Source: Sphagnum compactum (Eukaryota; Bryophyta; Sphagnopsida; Sphagnales). From it: a stretch of 64,000 nucleotides of DNA. The translations under genes were made by a program, and so were the position numbers. Below are positions 51,166-64,000 of this stretch, piece by piece. The notes under the pieces are model-generated. The model searched no databases. It saw only the letters and a program-made list of their open reading frames with translations, and was not told the DNA's origin. Within the stretch, counting starts at the first letter, position 1. Every line of letters begins with the position of its first letter. The stretch spans positions 9,048,875 to 9,112,874 of the forward strand of contig OZ234495.1 of the NCBI GenBank assembly GCA_965153455.1, read 5' to 3'.

Positions 51166-51442
51166 GCGCAATCCTCCAATTGGGATACTAGAATAATGCT
51201 ATAACCTAATAAAAGCTTGGATATTTTATATATTTTATTATATTTCTTCAAAGTAGTGGACCTGAAAACCTCATGGATAACTTTTTTCTTGAATTTTTCT
51301 TTTTTTTTAATTTGGCAACTGGTGAAAATTAGCCAAATTTTTTTTTTTTAATTTTTAAAGTGTGAAAGGCAAGCCTCGTATGGCTCATCTTGGAGATGGA
51401 ACTTCATGATTCTCACATCCTTGGGGTGCCCCCACTAGAAAA

Positions 51443-51733
51443 CAAGGGGGTGTGTCACACTAAGGCCTTGCTATTTACATTAAATAGCAAGAAGGCAAAA
51501 GAAGAATTATGGAAACTCAAATATTTCACCATCCAAAAATATAATCTTCAAAAAAAAAAAATCCTCTAAATGAAACCAAAATCCTCCAAGATATTATAAC
51601 TCTAACTAATCTCAAGTTTCAACACAAGCCAAAATATCCTCTTTCAAAAATCCTCATATAAAAATAGCCTATTACCTAGAGGCCAAAATCCCTTTAAACT
51701 AGTATACTCTATAATGAATCTAAACACAATATC
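51443..51733 (+). repeat. Left terminal inverted repeat
   Basis: This is the left arm of the 3.4 kb element. A small internal hairpin, TTGCTATTTACATTAAATAG with CAA following, lies near its outer end and is not preserved in the right arm. Confidence 0.8.
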
Positions 51734-54590
51734 CAATAAAATTTTGGATATTGTTTTTAGCCAATAATTGTGTTTAGCCATTAAATTTGATTTCCTCAAT
51801 AACACCTTGGGCATTGGGGAGTGTACAAATAGTTACACTTTCACATCTTATGCACTACCTATATGAATGATCCCCTCACAATGTTCCATGGCAGATGGTC
51901 ACTACAACTTTATTTGAAGGAATCATAACAAACACATATAAATATATTTCCATATTCTGTTATTTTAAGCTTAAATGCATAGAATATGCATTTTTGTGAT
52001 GCTTTGGAACACAATTTTTCATGGAAATTACTCTAAAAACCCAATTACATATTAATAATATGTCCATAAGTCTACAATAAGGCTTGCCTAGTAAAGGGTA
52101 TCTATATTGATGTTTCAGTTTAAATACTTTTACTTTTTTTTTTTTTTAAATCATCTTGGTTTATTCAAGCCTATCTCAAATTATTAAATGCAATAGCATC
52201 TCCAAAACATAAAACAAAAAAGATCCCACATAATATATCAATGAATTTTATGTGTGTTGCCAAACTTAACCCTAAGAGTCTAACCCCATTTTACAACCAT
52301 TTTACCTTTCTTTGAGCCTTACTTAAAAATTTGTTCCAATCTATCTACTCACCGTGAATTGAATTACAAATCCAAGCATTAGTTTCAAAGTTACAAACTC
52401 ATAGTTTTTTTAATTAAAATTTAGTCCAAAGTTTTCTTGACAAACTCCTCCTTAAATCCACTTGGATGTGTTTAGGTATCAAACCATTGTAAAGATATTT
52501 GATGTGTGCACCAAACCAACAAATAATTTTTTTTTTAAATTCTTTTATGTGTTATTCAATCTAAAATACCAAAAAAAAAAAAAAAAAACATTTTTGGCTT
52601 ATGAGGTGTTTTGGGGTAAAATTGCCATCTCAAACTTTGCCTTTCTTGTGCAAAACTTGTTGATTTAAGTTAGACAATACTCATGCAAAGTTTGATTTGG
52701 TTCAATTTTGCACATGGTCCTTACAAGACAATTTATGTAATGGTTTGTTGATTTAAATAACAAATTTATGAGTACACTAATTATGAGCTTGTGCAAATTT
52801 TGTGTGGTTTTTAAAAAATTTAATAGTTCTATAAAAGAAGATAATGTTTGATTGAATCAAAACAATTTCATTAGTTCCTTGCTACTTGCAAAATGTCCGT
52901 CAATTTAATGAAAACACATTTTTTTGTGCTTGAATTGCCATATATTAGACTTTTTCAAGTTCGACTTCAGTTAAATTATTTTTGAAAATTTGAGTTTTTT
53001 TTTTTGTTTGAAATGTTGAAATTTAAGAAAATGGCAAGGGAAGGTAAAATACAAAATTTTGGAGGGAACATTGTCTCTCCTCATTTTTGCAAAAAAATTT
53101 AATGAAATATGTTATAAAAGGTCTCATTATGTTAAAGGATTAAAGTTTGAGAAGTTGCTTATATTTATTGTCGAAATGTCATTATTTTATTCTATTTTAT
53201 TGTCAAAGTGGGTTTTTGAAAAATAAAATAATTATTCAACACTCAAGGTACTATAATACTCTCAAGTCTCAACCAAAGGATATCCAAGTTTTTTTTTTTC
53301 CATGATAATAATGGCAATTTTACGGTTGAATGAAATTCAATATAAACTTGACACATGAAACAATTATTGGTTGTGCTAGTTAAAAGCCATATATGCATTT
53401 TGAAATATAACAAATTCAAGGTTTATAAGGTATAAGGGCTAAGGGTTCCTTGTACTCCTCCCTAATAAATAATCCCATTTAGTCTATTGGTTACAATTTT
53501 AAAAGTTATTCGAAATAATGTTTGTCAATAAAATCAAAATTTGCCTATGGATGCTCGTCACCCTCACTACATCACTAAATTGAAAGAAAAAACATTGACC
53601 CACAATCCAAATGGAGAGGCATTTAACTTCAAGTTTTAAAAATTAATACATGTGAAGACCAATATGATGCTTGGAAAAAGCAATGTGACATCTAATTTGA
53701 ATTTTTTTTAGAGTTAAAAATATTATTAAAAAATTGATAAGCATGCCAAAAAAAAAATTGACAATGAGAAAACCAATGGTCATCACCTTTGTGAGAACCA
53801 CCAACCTGAGAATTAGTTTTTTAAAAAAAAATTGAAAACTAAAATCCTTACTATTTCTCTTAAGTCTAATTTTTTATAAAAAAATCCAAGAATTGAAATT
53901 GATGATTTTCCACAAAAAAAAGAAGAAGAGAGAATCACCCAACATTGGTTCAAACCCTTTTCATAGAGGCTTCCTATTTTGCATTGCCTTGGTTTTCATG
54001 GACTCATTCGATGTCAATCTCGTTGCTTTTGGTTCACAAATGTATTCATTCCATGGTTCATCTTATTCTATTTGCACATGAATTCACTCAATGCTCATCT
54101 TGTTGGATTCACATGTGGATTTTGCTTTAATAACTTCATAATTATTATTTTTTCATTACAAGTTTATTTATGCAAATATTTTTTGCAAAATTCTAGCCTA
54201 GAATAAAAATAAATTTCAAACAAAAATTGAAATGAATACCCTTTTTTTGTGAATGGGTTTCCGTATCGTACTTATATAGCATTTGACATGGCCTAATGAT
54301 GAATTGAACATGTAATCATTTATTTGCAAGGTGGGTATGAATTCCACCACCCACTTTGTGTGGTGGCTTCATGTTTGGCATGTAAACAATAAGAGACCCT
54401 ACACAATAATTCTTTGGACAATGTGGTAATTTATATGAGTGTTAGTAAAAGAAATGAAAATGAAAATTGAAAAAAAAGAAAAGAAAAGCTTGCACATTGT
54501 TAACATTTAAGACCAATTCAAATGTTTTTTGGGGCAACGCATGATGTTAAGGTCTATTTTAGTTTTGTTGGCCTTGCCTAGTAAGGCAAA

Positions 54591-54880
54591 GATATTGTGT
54601 TTAGATTCATTATAGAGTATAGTAGCTTAAAAGGATTTTGGCCCCTAGTTAATGGGTCTATTTTTATATGAGGATCTTTGAAAGCCAATATTTTGGCTTG
54701 TGTTGAAACTTGAGATTAGTTATAATATCTTGAAGGATTTTGGTTTCTTTCAGAGGATTTTTTTGAAGATTATGTTTTTGCATGGTGAAATATTTGAGTT
54801 TCCATAATTCTTCTTTTCCCTTAAGATACTTTTTAATGTAAAATGGCAAGGCCACAATGTAATTGATACACCCCCCTTGT
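54591..54880 (-). repeat. Right terminal inverted repeat
   Basis: This is the right arm of the 3.4 kb element, reverse complement of 51443-51733 with scattered substitutions and small indels, roughly four in five bases alike by eye. Confidence 0.8.
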
Positions 54881-55754
54881 CATCATAATGTTCTACTAAG
54901 TTGAAAAGAAACAATTTACCATTGTTACAAATCACACAATACAATGTAGCAAATCAAAGGATTTCTTTGTGGAGTGTTTACGAAAGAAAGGACTAAGTGA
55001 CCAAAGTTGTAACGTAATCAATTTCAAGTCCGTTGACAAATTGTTTGTACTACTATAATACAAGAAGCACAATCACAAATACTCAAAACGACAAATTGTT
55101 TACATCTACAAGACGAGCTAGTATGCAACAAACAAAAACGCTTATGTTATTATGCATACACAAGACGTCTACTAATTTGGTCTTCTATATCTTCCATGAT
55201 GGAGGTTGCAATATTCATTACATGAATTTGTGATTTGTAGTTTCCTTTCACAAACTCCAACCATTTGTTGGATTTGGAAGAAACTTTTGTGAATGATCAT
55301 TTATGTGAACTTTCATCATGTTATCTTTTGCTCAGATGAAAGACCCAACAAAATCAAAATAACTCACATGAGCAATATAGAGAAATCTCCCAACAAATTT
55401 GAAAGAACAAAATCTTTTTAACAGAGAGTTAGTTGGCCCAAAATTGAGGCCCCACTTGGAAAATCACAACACTTCTTTGTAATGAAACTACCTGATGCAA
55501 TTTGCTCAACAATACTATACAAAATTGGGGATATTATTGGTCAGTGATACGGGATTTCAATGCAGTGTCCCTTCAAGATTTGTTAGGGAAAAAAAAACCG
55601 AGGAATCTCTGTACAAGGCTTACAGGAAGTGAACTTGATGAACCAGGAAAACTCTGAAATGAATGACCCACAAATTTCACAATGTGTGAAATGACAGATA
55701 AAAGGGGAAAACTCAAAAGAAATCTTCATTCTCAGCAAAAATATCAGAGGCGCA
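54881..55754. other. Spacer downstream of the glycosyltransferase gene
   Basis: This is AT-rich DNA without a recognised feature; the part next to 55755 is probably 3' untranslated sequence of the minus-strand glycosyltransferase gene. Confidence 0.45.
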
Positions 55755-58700
55755 TCAAGAAGATTGGCCACGTGGAGGTAAGTTTTGTTGCACTTCGCTG
55801 ACAGAAGAATGAGCTGGTAGATCTGCAGCTTTGGGGTTGCGCCTTGTAGCCTTGCCAATTGTCTTTTGCTTACGGAAGCGAAGACGAGCCAACTTTTCCT
55901 CGTGGATTCGCTTCTTTTCCTGTTTCAACCTCCAGCGCTCTTGTCTTTCACGTTCAGGAACACCTTGCCAATAGACCTCGCCTGTCATTGGCCAAAGCCA
56001 TTGCTCATTAGGGTTGTCATGATCATCTGCCGCCTCTGCAAGGTCTTCATCCATCATCTTCAATGTGCTTAACCTGAAAAATTTCAACCACATTTTGCCT
56101 TGCCGTGATTCAAGCCTGTGTTGTTCTTGCATCAGCCCTGTTTGAGGATCCATATAGATCATGTGCCGAGCACTGTGATACGCCCACACGTTGATGAGTC
56201 CTTCCAGCAGCTGGCAATAGCAATGTTTGCCCTGAAAACACAACAATCACATAACTTCTCATGAGGGCTAAAACTGAACCAGATTTCTTTTGGCTAAAGA
56301 GGCTTCTTATACTTCTCATCCTTTGAAAGACCATAAATGCCCAAGACTAATCACGTTCTGAGACATCTGATCAAGTATCTTCTGAGTGCAGGTCATGAAA
56401 AGAGGCAATTGCTTCCATTGGGTTGTTTTGAATTGTTAAGATTACCTCACGCTTAGATCTGGCAAAGCAGCAATGCTCATGATCATGATGCTCCTCATAA
56501 TTTTGAAAATCAAGGGCATCCACAAACATCCTGTCCATCCACCCAAACAAAATGACATGTTTGCAAATGTCAAGAGCAAGACTGATCTCTACACTAGAAG
56601 ACAAACCTGTTCACATGAAGAAAGAAGCCTGTGAGAGACAGACAGATTGCACCCTAAACCCAAATCAAAAATCTTAAAAGATCCAGTATGCTGAGACAAG
56701 GGTGTACCTAGCAAAAACCACAAGCTCCACAAATGAGGATGTCGGCAATGCCCAGCAATGTAAGGCTGACCAGGTGCCGCCATCTGTTGGCATAGGTGGC
56801 AGATCTGTCCAATTTGAAGGCAACCCATACATTTGCCTCCACGCCCGGACAAAAGCTTCCCTGCTTAACCCAAAAAACATGGGTCAAATATTTTTTGAGT
56901 CTTTCTGCATCTCTCAAACCCTGTGGAGAAAGAGAATGAAGCGGTGGCAAGGAGGAAAAGAAAAGGTTCTGAATCATATGTCCCACAAACCAGGGCAAGT
57001 GTTATGGGTACATGGTCAGCAAACTCATCACGTTCACAAGCTAAAACCAAGAGTGGTTTTGTGGAGTTTTGAGTTATGCCTGCAATGTCCAGCATTCTTT
57101 GCATCGCAGGTGGCCCAAAAGTCTTGAGGTCCTTGCATGGGAGAGTGTGGAGCTAATCCTCCAGTATGGCTATCTAAGTGAGCCCAGAAGTACAGAGTGT
57201 CACCATCTTGCCCTGTTGTTGCCACTCCATTCAAGGCTGCTTCAGCTTCAACTGACAATGCAACCTACATGTACACCATGTGCATGTTGTCAACAACCTT
57301 GAACAAAACAAGAAGAGTATGCTTTCAAGTTTGCCAAGTGCGTAGACACTATAAAACAAAATTTCAATACCAGAACAACCACTACCAGACGTATTAAAGG
57401 GAGAAACTCCTGAACCAAAGTTAAGTTCAGTTTGTGCAGTGAAATCTTTGCATTGGTAGGTGCCTGATAAAAAATTTATAAGCCAGTTTGAAAAATAACT
57501 TTGGCCAATGGAAAAAATCACCCTACATTTCTGCTTGTAGCCCACCAAGGCTGGAAACCGATCCACGCATTCTTGTGCACATGATCAATTTGTTTTGCAA
57601 TTGCAAAAAGGGCACTATATTCACACAGAGCATCCCGGTAGTAAGAGCTATTGAGGAGGGCAGGCAGCCGTGATTGTGCATCCACATCATCATCCCATGG
57701 CCGCTTGCCTGCAGTTGACTGCAGTCCACCACCCATTTGGTAAAACAACATATTTTGCTACAATACATTCTCTTAACCGATGTATAAAACTGTGTGTCAA
57801 CAAACTAGCACCTGTTGTCGGGTATACGTACCAAACTAATGCCACGATACAGAGGAATCTCTCGGTGGAGGAATGGCCAAGCACCTGACCCATGGTAAGG
57901 CTCATAAATACACAAGGGTTGTCCTGAACGCACAAGCTCCCCGTCATCACGTTCACGCAGATCATCAATGTGTACCTCTGCCTTCCTAACAAACTTTGTG
58001 ACATCTTCCCATGATGACTGTGGCTGTTCTATCCTTTCACTGAGCTGTAAAACAATTTAGAACAGAGATCAGTAGTCACATACACTGCGAGACCCCAACT
58101 TTCTTTCCAACTACACATTGATCCCCTTTCTGTGGTGGCACTCTCACTGAGAGCATAAGTCTGTTCAAAAGAGCTGAGACTTTTTACCTCTTCCTTCTCA
58201 ATGAGCTGGGCTTCAATGTCCGGCTCTCTTATCCTTGCTTCTGCCAAATTGAAACCATCAAGTGGGTCAATCTGACGAATCTGAGCAGGAAGGGCCATGG
58301 GCACATATGTTAGATTTGCTACTGCAGTGCCACTTTTGCGTAGAGCCCAGAGATCCTCCAAGACTGCCACAAGGTGAGAACCCCCAACATCCTCAACCTG
58401 GGAATCCTCCACCTTGGAATGGATGGAACCTTTAGGGTGCAAAACCCGGGGTGCATAAGATGGGAAGATGAGATCCCAGCACCAACCTCTGTTTAGCAAT
58501 TCCACTACCTCTGAGGGCGATTGTGGAAGCTCAACCTCTGCTGGAAACTCAAGAATGCTTTCCAACAGTGCACCATAACCTAAGTTCACATTGGTAGCAA
58601 GCAAATTCTTAGCACTGGACTGGCCAGCTGATGCCATCACTGAAGTGTCTGGGCTTAATTTCACTCGGATGATAGCTTCACTCAACTTGAGATGGTCTCC

Positions 58701-61700
58701 CACCGGGAAAAGCAGGCCATTCACGCCATCTACAATCTGAAACAAAAAACCAGCCAGAGAATCAAACATCAATAGAAGCAGTTGATGGGAAAAAATAGAC
58801 CAAAACCAGTAGTCAAGACGGGTTTAGGGTTTACCCTAAACCATAAACTGTCAACCATAAACCCACAGACAGAACATGACCACTAAAATGGGAGAGACTC
58901 ACTCACATGTTGCCGGAAAGCAGTGCGGTTTGGTGCAATGACTGGCCGTTGAAGACTCATGGCACGGGTAACGATTGCTGGAAACGTCTGCTCATCTCTG
59001 AGAGAAGCATAGATGATGACATCTGACATCCAAAGAGTTCCAGTCATGTCTCCACCGGCACCCACATACTGAACGGTCCCATTTGATAAACCCAGGTATT
59101 GCGCCATTACCTGGTATCACACAACAATTAGTATCCTGCTTGAATTTCTTCCTGTCTTCACATTCTAGACCGTCGCTCACTTCTGATCAATCTACTTTGT
59201 TAGGATGATTACCTGCAAAGCCTCACCATAAGCACTTGATGTGTTGCCAGAACTGTAGACCAACAAATGCACAGGACTGGATTCTTTGTTCAGTGAAGCT
59301 TCCAATATTGACAGTGCTCTGGCCACTGCTCGTATCACAATTGCATGTTCTCTCCACATGCCATGGTAGAGGACAGGGCTCCCCACCATAACAATGACAA
59401 AGCAATCAGGCTCCAATCCTGCCTGTGTACGCAAGCTCTTCCAAGAATGTCTCATCATGTACTGCTCTGACTCCCAGACCTCCAAAGGTGATCCAGGAAT
59501 CACAAAAAAATTCCCAGTGTCCAGAGCAGTGTAGATCATCTGTGAGAAACAAAATCTAGAAGCCTGTGGTCAGTAGGCAACAATACTGCTTGCACAAAGA
59601 GAGTGCAAAGTGAGTTGAGAAGAAAAATGAGAGAAACAAGAAGAACTTTAAGAACAAGATCTTCAAAGGATAACTTGAAGGCTTTGAGAAGCTCCACACA
59701 CTTTGGATTAAGAGGCCTAATAATCATGAAATGAGCGTGTAGCTGAAGGAGTGATAGTAAACCTGACAGATAAAGCAAGCAACATTACAGATGTGGGGGA
59801 ATTCTTTATACGAGAGATCCAAGGAGAAGAAATGATTGGAACACACATTACCGGAAGCTCATAATTTGGAAAAACAACAACATCCGCTCGTCTGAAGCTT
59901 GATTTCCAGTCATGAATAAGACCCTTGGCATCAGCTGACTTGTACATTTCCAGACGGAGACCCAATGCATCATCAAACACCACCCAGATTACTGGTACCG
60001 CTCTGAATGGTTCCTGTGCAAGGCTGGATAAAATATCATGGCCATTAGCAAGTGGATCTCTGGAAACTCAGGAATGTGAATCAAAAGAGTGCCATGAAAA
60101 AAGCTAAATTTATGTAGCTTGAGGTTGTGATGGAAACATGACTAGTATGGAATCTCAATAAAAACAAGTCTACTGAACTGCAAAAAAGTACCTACCCACC
60201 AGAGAATACCTACCCACCTGGATAAGACACACTTCATGTTGAGAGACATTGCAATGATGCCATCGTAACTGCAAGAGGAAATGATATTTAGGATCAAAAA
60301 AAAAAAAAAAAACAACAATTTGCAAGGGTTAGCATTGATGAAGGTAAACCTACAAGAGTGAATTTCTTTTCCTTCCAGGAATGCTCAAAACCTACCTTAG
60401 CTGACTAATTTACAGCATTTGCAAAACCATCTACTAAATGGGTAGTGCAATTTGTGCCCAGTAAACTTACTTCAACCAGTCTACAATTGCACTGTACTGT
60501 TGATCCACTTGTAACTCAGTTACAGGCACTCCCAAAGCTTCCCAGATACTTCGCATGTCCCCGTCCTCCATTGTAAAAAGCTGTAGACAAAATAAGCCAA
60601 CATGGTAGACGACATCCGGGGACATCTCCAGCTGTCACTTTCTTTTGTTCCAGCACTGAAGTAAAACACATGTTGTAGCAGCAAAGAAGATAAGATTGCT
60701 ATACAGACAACATCTCAGATACTAATAAACTCTACAGGGTTTTGTATCTGGCAGCAACAAGTCTTGTCAACCCCCAACCACATCCGCCACAAAACACTAA
60801 AATGCTGCAAATTGAAACTTTGCATAAATGCAGCTGAAAATGAAAATTGCACACCAAGAGGGAAAAACCCTTTTACCTCAAGAGTGTATCCGAGCACTTG
60901 CAATGCCTTTGCAATTGATATAAAGTACAAAGAGTGAGAACTTTGTAACAAATTTGGACATACCTGCATCATTCCAAACACCCAAAAAATAAAGTCTCTC
61001 AGCAGAGATTCATCCAGGAGATGCCCGGCAGCACCCATCAGTATGTGTTCTGAGGAACAAAACACCCTGCATTCTGCATTCGAATATGGTTGTTGCTTGT
61101 GCACATGTGAGAAGTGTTTGATTTGTGAAGCAATAATGAACGAATGAGATTTAGGGTTTTCTCAAGCAGCAGATTGATTTCAAATTCCACTGAGATTGAA
61201 AGAGAGTCAGAGAGATACCAGGGCAAGACGAAGAGGCCGAACAGCAGAAGGCCTCTGCTCATTCCGCAATTCAGTCAAGCTAGGTCTTCCTCTCTCTCTG
61301 GACAGCAAGAGCCGATCCATGGTGACAATGCGGGGAACAAATTTCATATCATACCCATACACATCCTTTGTTGAAGAAGGCACAACAACAGCATGAGAGA
61401 CGAAGAGGTCAGGAGAATTGGCTGAGAGATCAAGGTGGCGAATGAGCATGAGAATGGAGCCTTGCATCACCGTCTCCATCACCAGAAAAGTCAAAACAAA
61501 CATGATGAGGATTTGGTACACCAAGGACTTGTTGCTGCTGCTGCTCTTTCCCATCATCATGGCACCACCACCCACTCTTCCACCACCATTGCTGCTGCCT
61601 CTGTTGCCATGTCCCCTGTTCTTCACTCCAATGGCATACCCATTCCCATTCCCATCTCTCTCACCACCACCACCACCACCACCACCACCACCATTCCCAA

Positions 61701-61818
61701 AATGGACTGCAGTTGTATGTGGTCTCTTCAATGGATACCCAGGTACTTTGTGAGCATCTCCACGACCAGAACTTCCAGGGCCGATGTCACCCATACCCAC
61801 TTTTTTTTCCCCCACCAC
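55755..61818 (-). CDS. Large GT4-type glycosyltransferase (At5g04480/At4g01210 family), 14 exons
   Basis: Exons: 61219-61818, 60877-60963, 60471-60580, 60218-60268, 59852-60023, 59213-59539, 58907-59110, 58188-58736, 57832-58044, 57527-57718, 57080-57264, 56708-56860, 56446-56530, 55755-56231. All phases fit, giving 1134 residues; the family is usually about 1030-1050. The N-terminus is Gly-rich with a membrane anchor about 98-120 (type II, probably Golgi). The catalytic part shows LYFISIAKALQVLGYTLE, NYDGII, FVIPGSPLEVWESE, SDVIIYASLRDEQTFPAIVT and VDGVNGLLFPVGDH. The plant-specific C-terminal half shows CIYEPYHGSGAWPFLH, WDDDVDAQSRLP, KNAWIGFQPWWATSR, LPPMPTDGGTWSALHCWALP, VNVWAYHSAR-like INVWAYHSARH and MDPQTGLMQEQH. 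Substrate is unknown. Intron 11 uses a GC donor (TGCAG then GCATAA). Confidence 0.93.
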
Positions 61819-62483
61819 TTAAAATGCAGCTTCTTCTACTCTTCAACACACAAAACTAGTAACTACAAACAAAACAAAATTCATGAAGGAGAAGACAAAG
61901 TAACCAAGCAAGCAAACCATTGGAAGGAGAAAAAAAAAACCCTCAAACAGACCGGAACAAGAACAAGAACAGAATGGAAGAGCTTCTCAAATAGGCTCAA
62001 CCTGAAGTCAGCTTGAAACAAAACTTGCGTCCAAAGGGTAGTGGAAGAAGTATCAAGGATCCAAGCTACATTGCCTTCCTAGTACTCTCCCCTCTTTCCT
62101 CAATCCTCCCACACAAAAAGCAAAACACCCATCACAACAAGCATGCTCAAAATGATGATTCTCTTTCTCTCTCACAAAATCACACACACACACGCACTCT
62201 CTCTCTCTCTCTCTCTCACTCATCTCTGTGTATGTCTGTGGATATGGAAATCATCAGAATCATCACCAGCAGCATCATCTGGGATCATTCAACAATGGGC
62301 CAAAACAGGGGACTCATGGTGTCATGGTTGTGCACCCCCTTATTATAGCAAACAAGTTCAAACCAGCAACAGTTAAAATAGGAAATGTGTCCACCATGAA
62401 GATGATCATCATCAACACAGAAAATGAACTCTTCAGAGAGTTACATATAGTGGACATGTCAGAGGAACACTTCCTTCTAGTAA

Positions 62484-62551
<68 letters not shown>

Positions 62552-62760
62552 GTGTGTGTGTGGATATGGAAATCATCACCAGCATCCCCACCACCTGCAT
62601 CACCTGGGATCATCATCAAGGGTGACACAAAACACATTCTTTTTGTTGTAATGGCTCTGCCCCTCATTGTAGCCAGCAAAACAAGTTCAAACCAGCAACC
62701 AGTCAAAAGAGGAATGATATTATACTTATTCTTTAAGACTTATTCTTGAAGAGTGTGAAG
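61819..62760 (-). promoter_or_regulatory. 5' flank of the glycosyltransferase gene with microsatellites
   Basis: This holds the likely leader and promoter of the minus-strand gene. CT runs lie at about 62197-62217 and 62519-62549, the latter preceded by a CA run at about 62485-62508 and followed by a TG run. Two segments around the runs are near copies (GTGGATATGGAAATCATCA at 62239 and 62560; AGCAAACAAGTTCAAACCAGC near 62346 and a matching stretch near 62678), indicating a local duplication of about 320 bp. Confidence 0.5.
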
Positions 62761-64000
62761 GAAATTTAAGTATAGGGTAGGAAATAGTTTTGAGACCCTT
62801 CTTGGTTGGGCCATCAAACACAATAAGAGTCTCAACATTGTTCTGAATGTCTTCACAATTTTTGAAAAAATTGATCTTTTGTAACTTGTTTTATGCAATT
62901 ACAAATTGTCTTATGAAACTAAAAAAATGTTGCATACATACAACTATTTCCTTCATAAAAAATTAAGGTGATCTGATGTTGCAGATTACCTTAGGGATCC
63001 ATCCTTTGGGAGCTTTACACAAAAGATCCCCACTTCAAGAAGAAGTGAGGAAATTGCATTGTGTAAGGTGCCTTCAAATTACACTATAAAACCTCTCTAA
63101 AATGATGAAACCTTGCCAAATAAAACATGAAATGTGTAAGTGTAAAACTATATAAATCTACCTTATGTAAGTGTAAAATAATATAAATGTAAAAATAAAT
63201 ATGTTTACATATGATTTTACACGGCCATGTAAAACAATGTAAATGTAAAATAAATACGCTTATATGGTTTTATATTAGCCTCTCTGCATTGGGGAATGCC
63301 TTAACCCAAGAGTTTTTCATTTTCACCTTACACAAAACCCCCCCCCCCCTCACAACCAATAATAAAACTCGTTGTGTTTGTCCCATACATGCTTGGTAAA
63401 ACTTAAAATCATACATGTATGTCTACTATCTTAGGGCAATAATAAATTTTTATAATATAAATGACAACAATAATACAAAAAAATTAATCAATTAAAAACT
63501 AATTTCATTGTGATTTTAAATCTTCATCAAAGCTTTATTGAAGTTTTAAAAATAACATCAAGTTAATTAAGAATATTTATATCTTAAAAACGAATTTTAG
63601 ATTATTTTAAAATTGACATGTTTTATTTCAAAGAATTCTTGCATTATTTTTTAAATCATTTTTTCAAGAATCTCATTTTTAATAAAAATTTAAAAGAATT
63701 GAAGCTAATTATTTGTAAGTTTACCAAAAACAATAATTTAAAAAATTAGTCATATGAATTGTTTTTTACATTTCATAGTGATATGAAACCTCATGATAAA
63801 AAAAAGGCAAGTGACAACCCCAAAAAAAAATGGATATGGAGGCACGATTAAATCAATTACCCACATTCATATTTTGAGAAAAACCTAACAAGTAGATGGG
63901 TACACTTCAGAACAACCCATCAATTGGAGGGGTGCACCCAAAATCTACACATGCAGGTCCATTAGCTTGGGGCAATAATAAAGGGAACATAAAGGATGAA
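62761..64000. other. AT-rich spacer at the right edge
   Basis: No exon is seen on either strand. TGTAAAACTATATAAATCTA-like words repeat loosely around 63120-63260, and a C run lies at about 63338-63350. Confidence 0.45.
63062..63110 (-). repeat. GGCACCTTAT dispersed repeat, copy 5 (reverse)
   Basis: In reverse complement it reads GAGAGGTTTTATAGTGTAAT, then TTGAAGGCACCTTACAC, matching the layout of copies 1-4 in the opposite orientation. It is the most diverged copy. Confidence 0.45.

Larger units (their letters stand above)
51443..54880. mobile_element. 3.4 kb element with ~290 bp terminal inverted repeats, no transposase
   Basis: 51443-51733 and 54591-54880 are inverted copies of each other. 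Both outer ends read ACAAGGGGG(G)TGT, then GGCCTTGC, and further in GGAAACTCAAATATTTCACC, CCAAGATATTATAACT, CTCAAGTTTCAACACAAGCC and CTATAATGAATCTAAACACA. Similarity stops abruptly at CAATATC. The interior is AT-rich without a transposase-like frame. Long TIRs suit a non-autonomous Mutator-like or fold-back element. I could not find a convincing target-site duplication. Confidence 0.75.

Noticed and set aside
60964-61104. Apparent loss of a splice acceptor (TTTTTTGG before GTGTTTGGAATG) in the glycosyltransferase
   Set aside because: A normal acceptor a few bases downstream (GATGCAG before GTATGT) gives an in-phase exon whose length matches homologues exactly, so no mutation is needed.

Overview
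This is nuclear DNA from a land plant. Genes have many short GT-AG introns and sit as compact, fairly GC-rich islands in AT-rich DNA full of microsatellites, tandem repeats and decayed transposon-like repeats. The encoded proteins are plant types: a plastid-type diaminopimelate decarboxylase, a D-type cyclin with LxCxE, a MUCI70/TOD1-like DUF616 protein, and the gamete fusogen HAP2/GCS1. The HAP2 sequence and the repeat-rich spacers suggest a seed-free plant (fern or lycophyte), but that is inference; the species cannot be read from the sequence.

Layout, left to right. (1) 1210-8559, minus: at least nine exons of HAP2/GCS1. The C-terminal exons are missing and probably lie off the left edge; the introns hold repeats. 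(2) 10818-12905, minus: an intron-free DUF616 protein. (3) 16539-20398, minus: complete eight-exon diaminopimelate decarboxylase, divergent from (4) 21092-22203, plus: an intronless type-II DnaJ/HSP40 reading frame broken in three places (pseudogene, or assembly indels). (5) 23020-25357, minus: a three-exon Kelch-repeat protein, with a four-copy tandem repeat at its 5' side. (6) 26-36.5 kb: gene-poor DNA with CTAGG-rich repeat blocks, a possible SINE and a fold-back repeat region. (7) 38148-40334, plus: six-exon D-type cyclin with a long leader. (8) 44908-48114, minus: four-exon PhoD-like metallophosphatase. (9) 49.5-55 kb: a 47-48 bp tandem array and a 3.4 kb element bounded by ~290 bp inverted repeats. 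(10) 55755-61818, minus: a complete 14-exon, 1134-residue glycosyltransferase with one GC-AG intron. (11) 62-64 kb: microsatellite-rich 5' flank and AT-rich spacer.

The genes do not form a pathway; they look like an ordinary stretch of plant chromosome. Exon coordinates were worked out by hand from splice sites, reading phase and remembered family conservation. For the fully resolved genes every exon length fits the phase of its neighbours. I found no convincing new biological system; the most unusual items are the long-TIR element, the CTAGG fold-back family and the dispersed GGCACCTTAT family.
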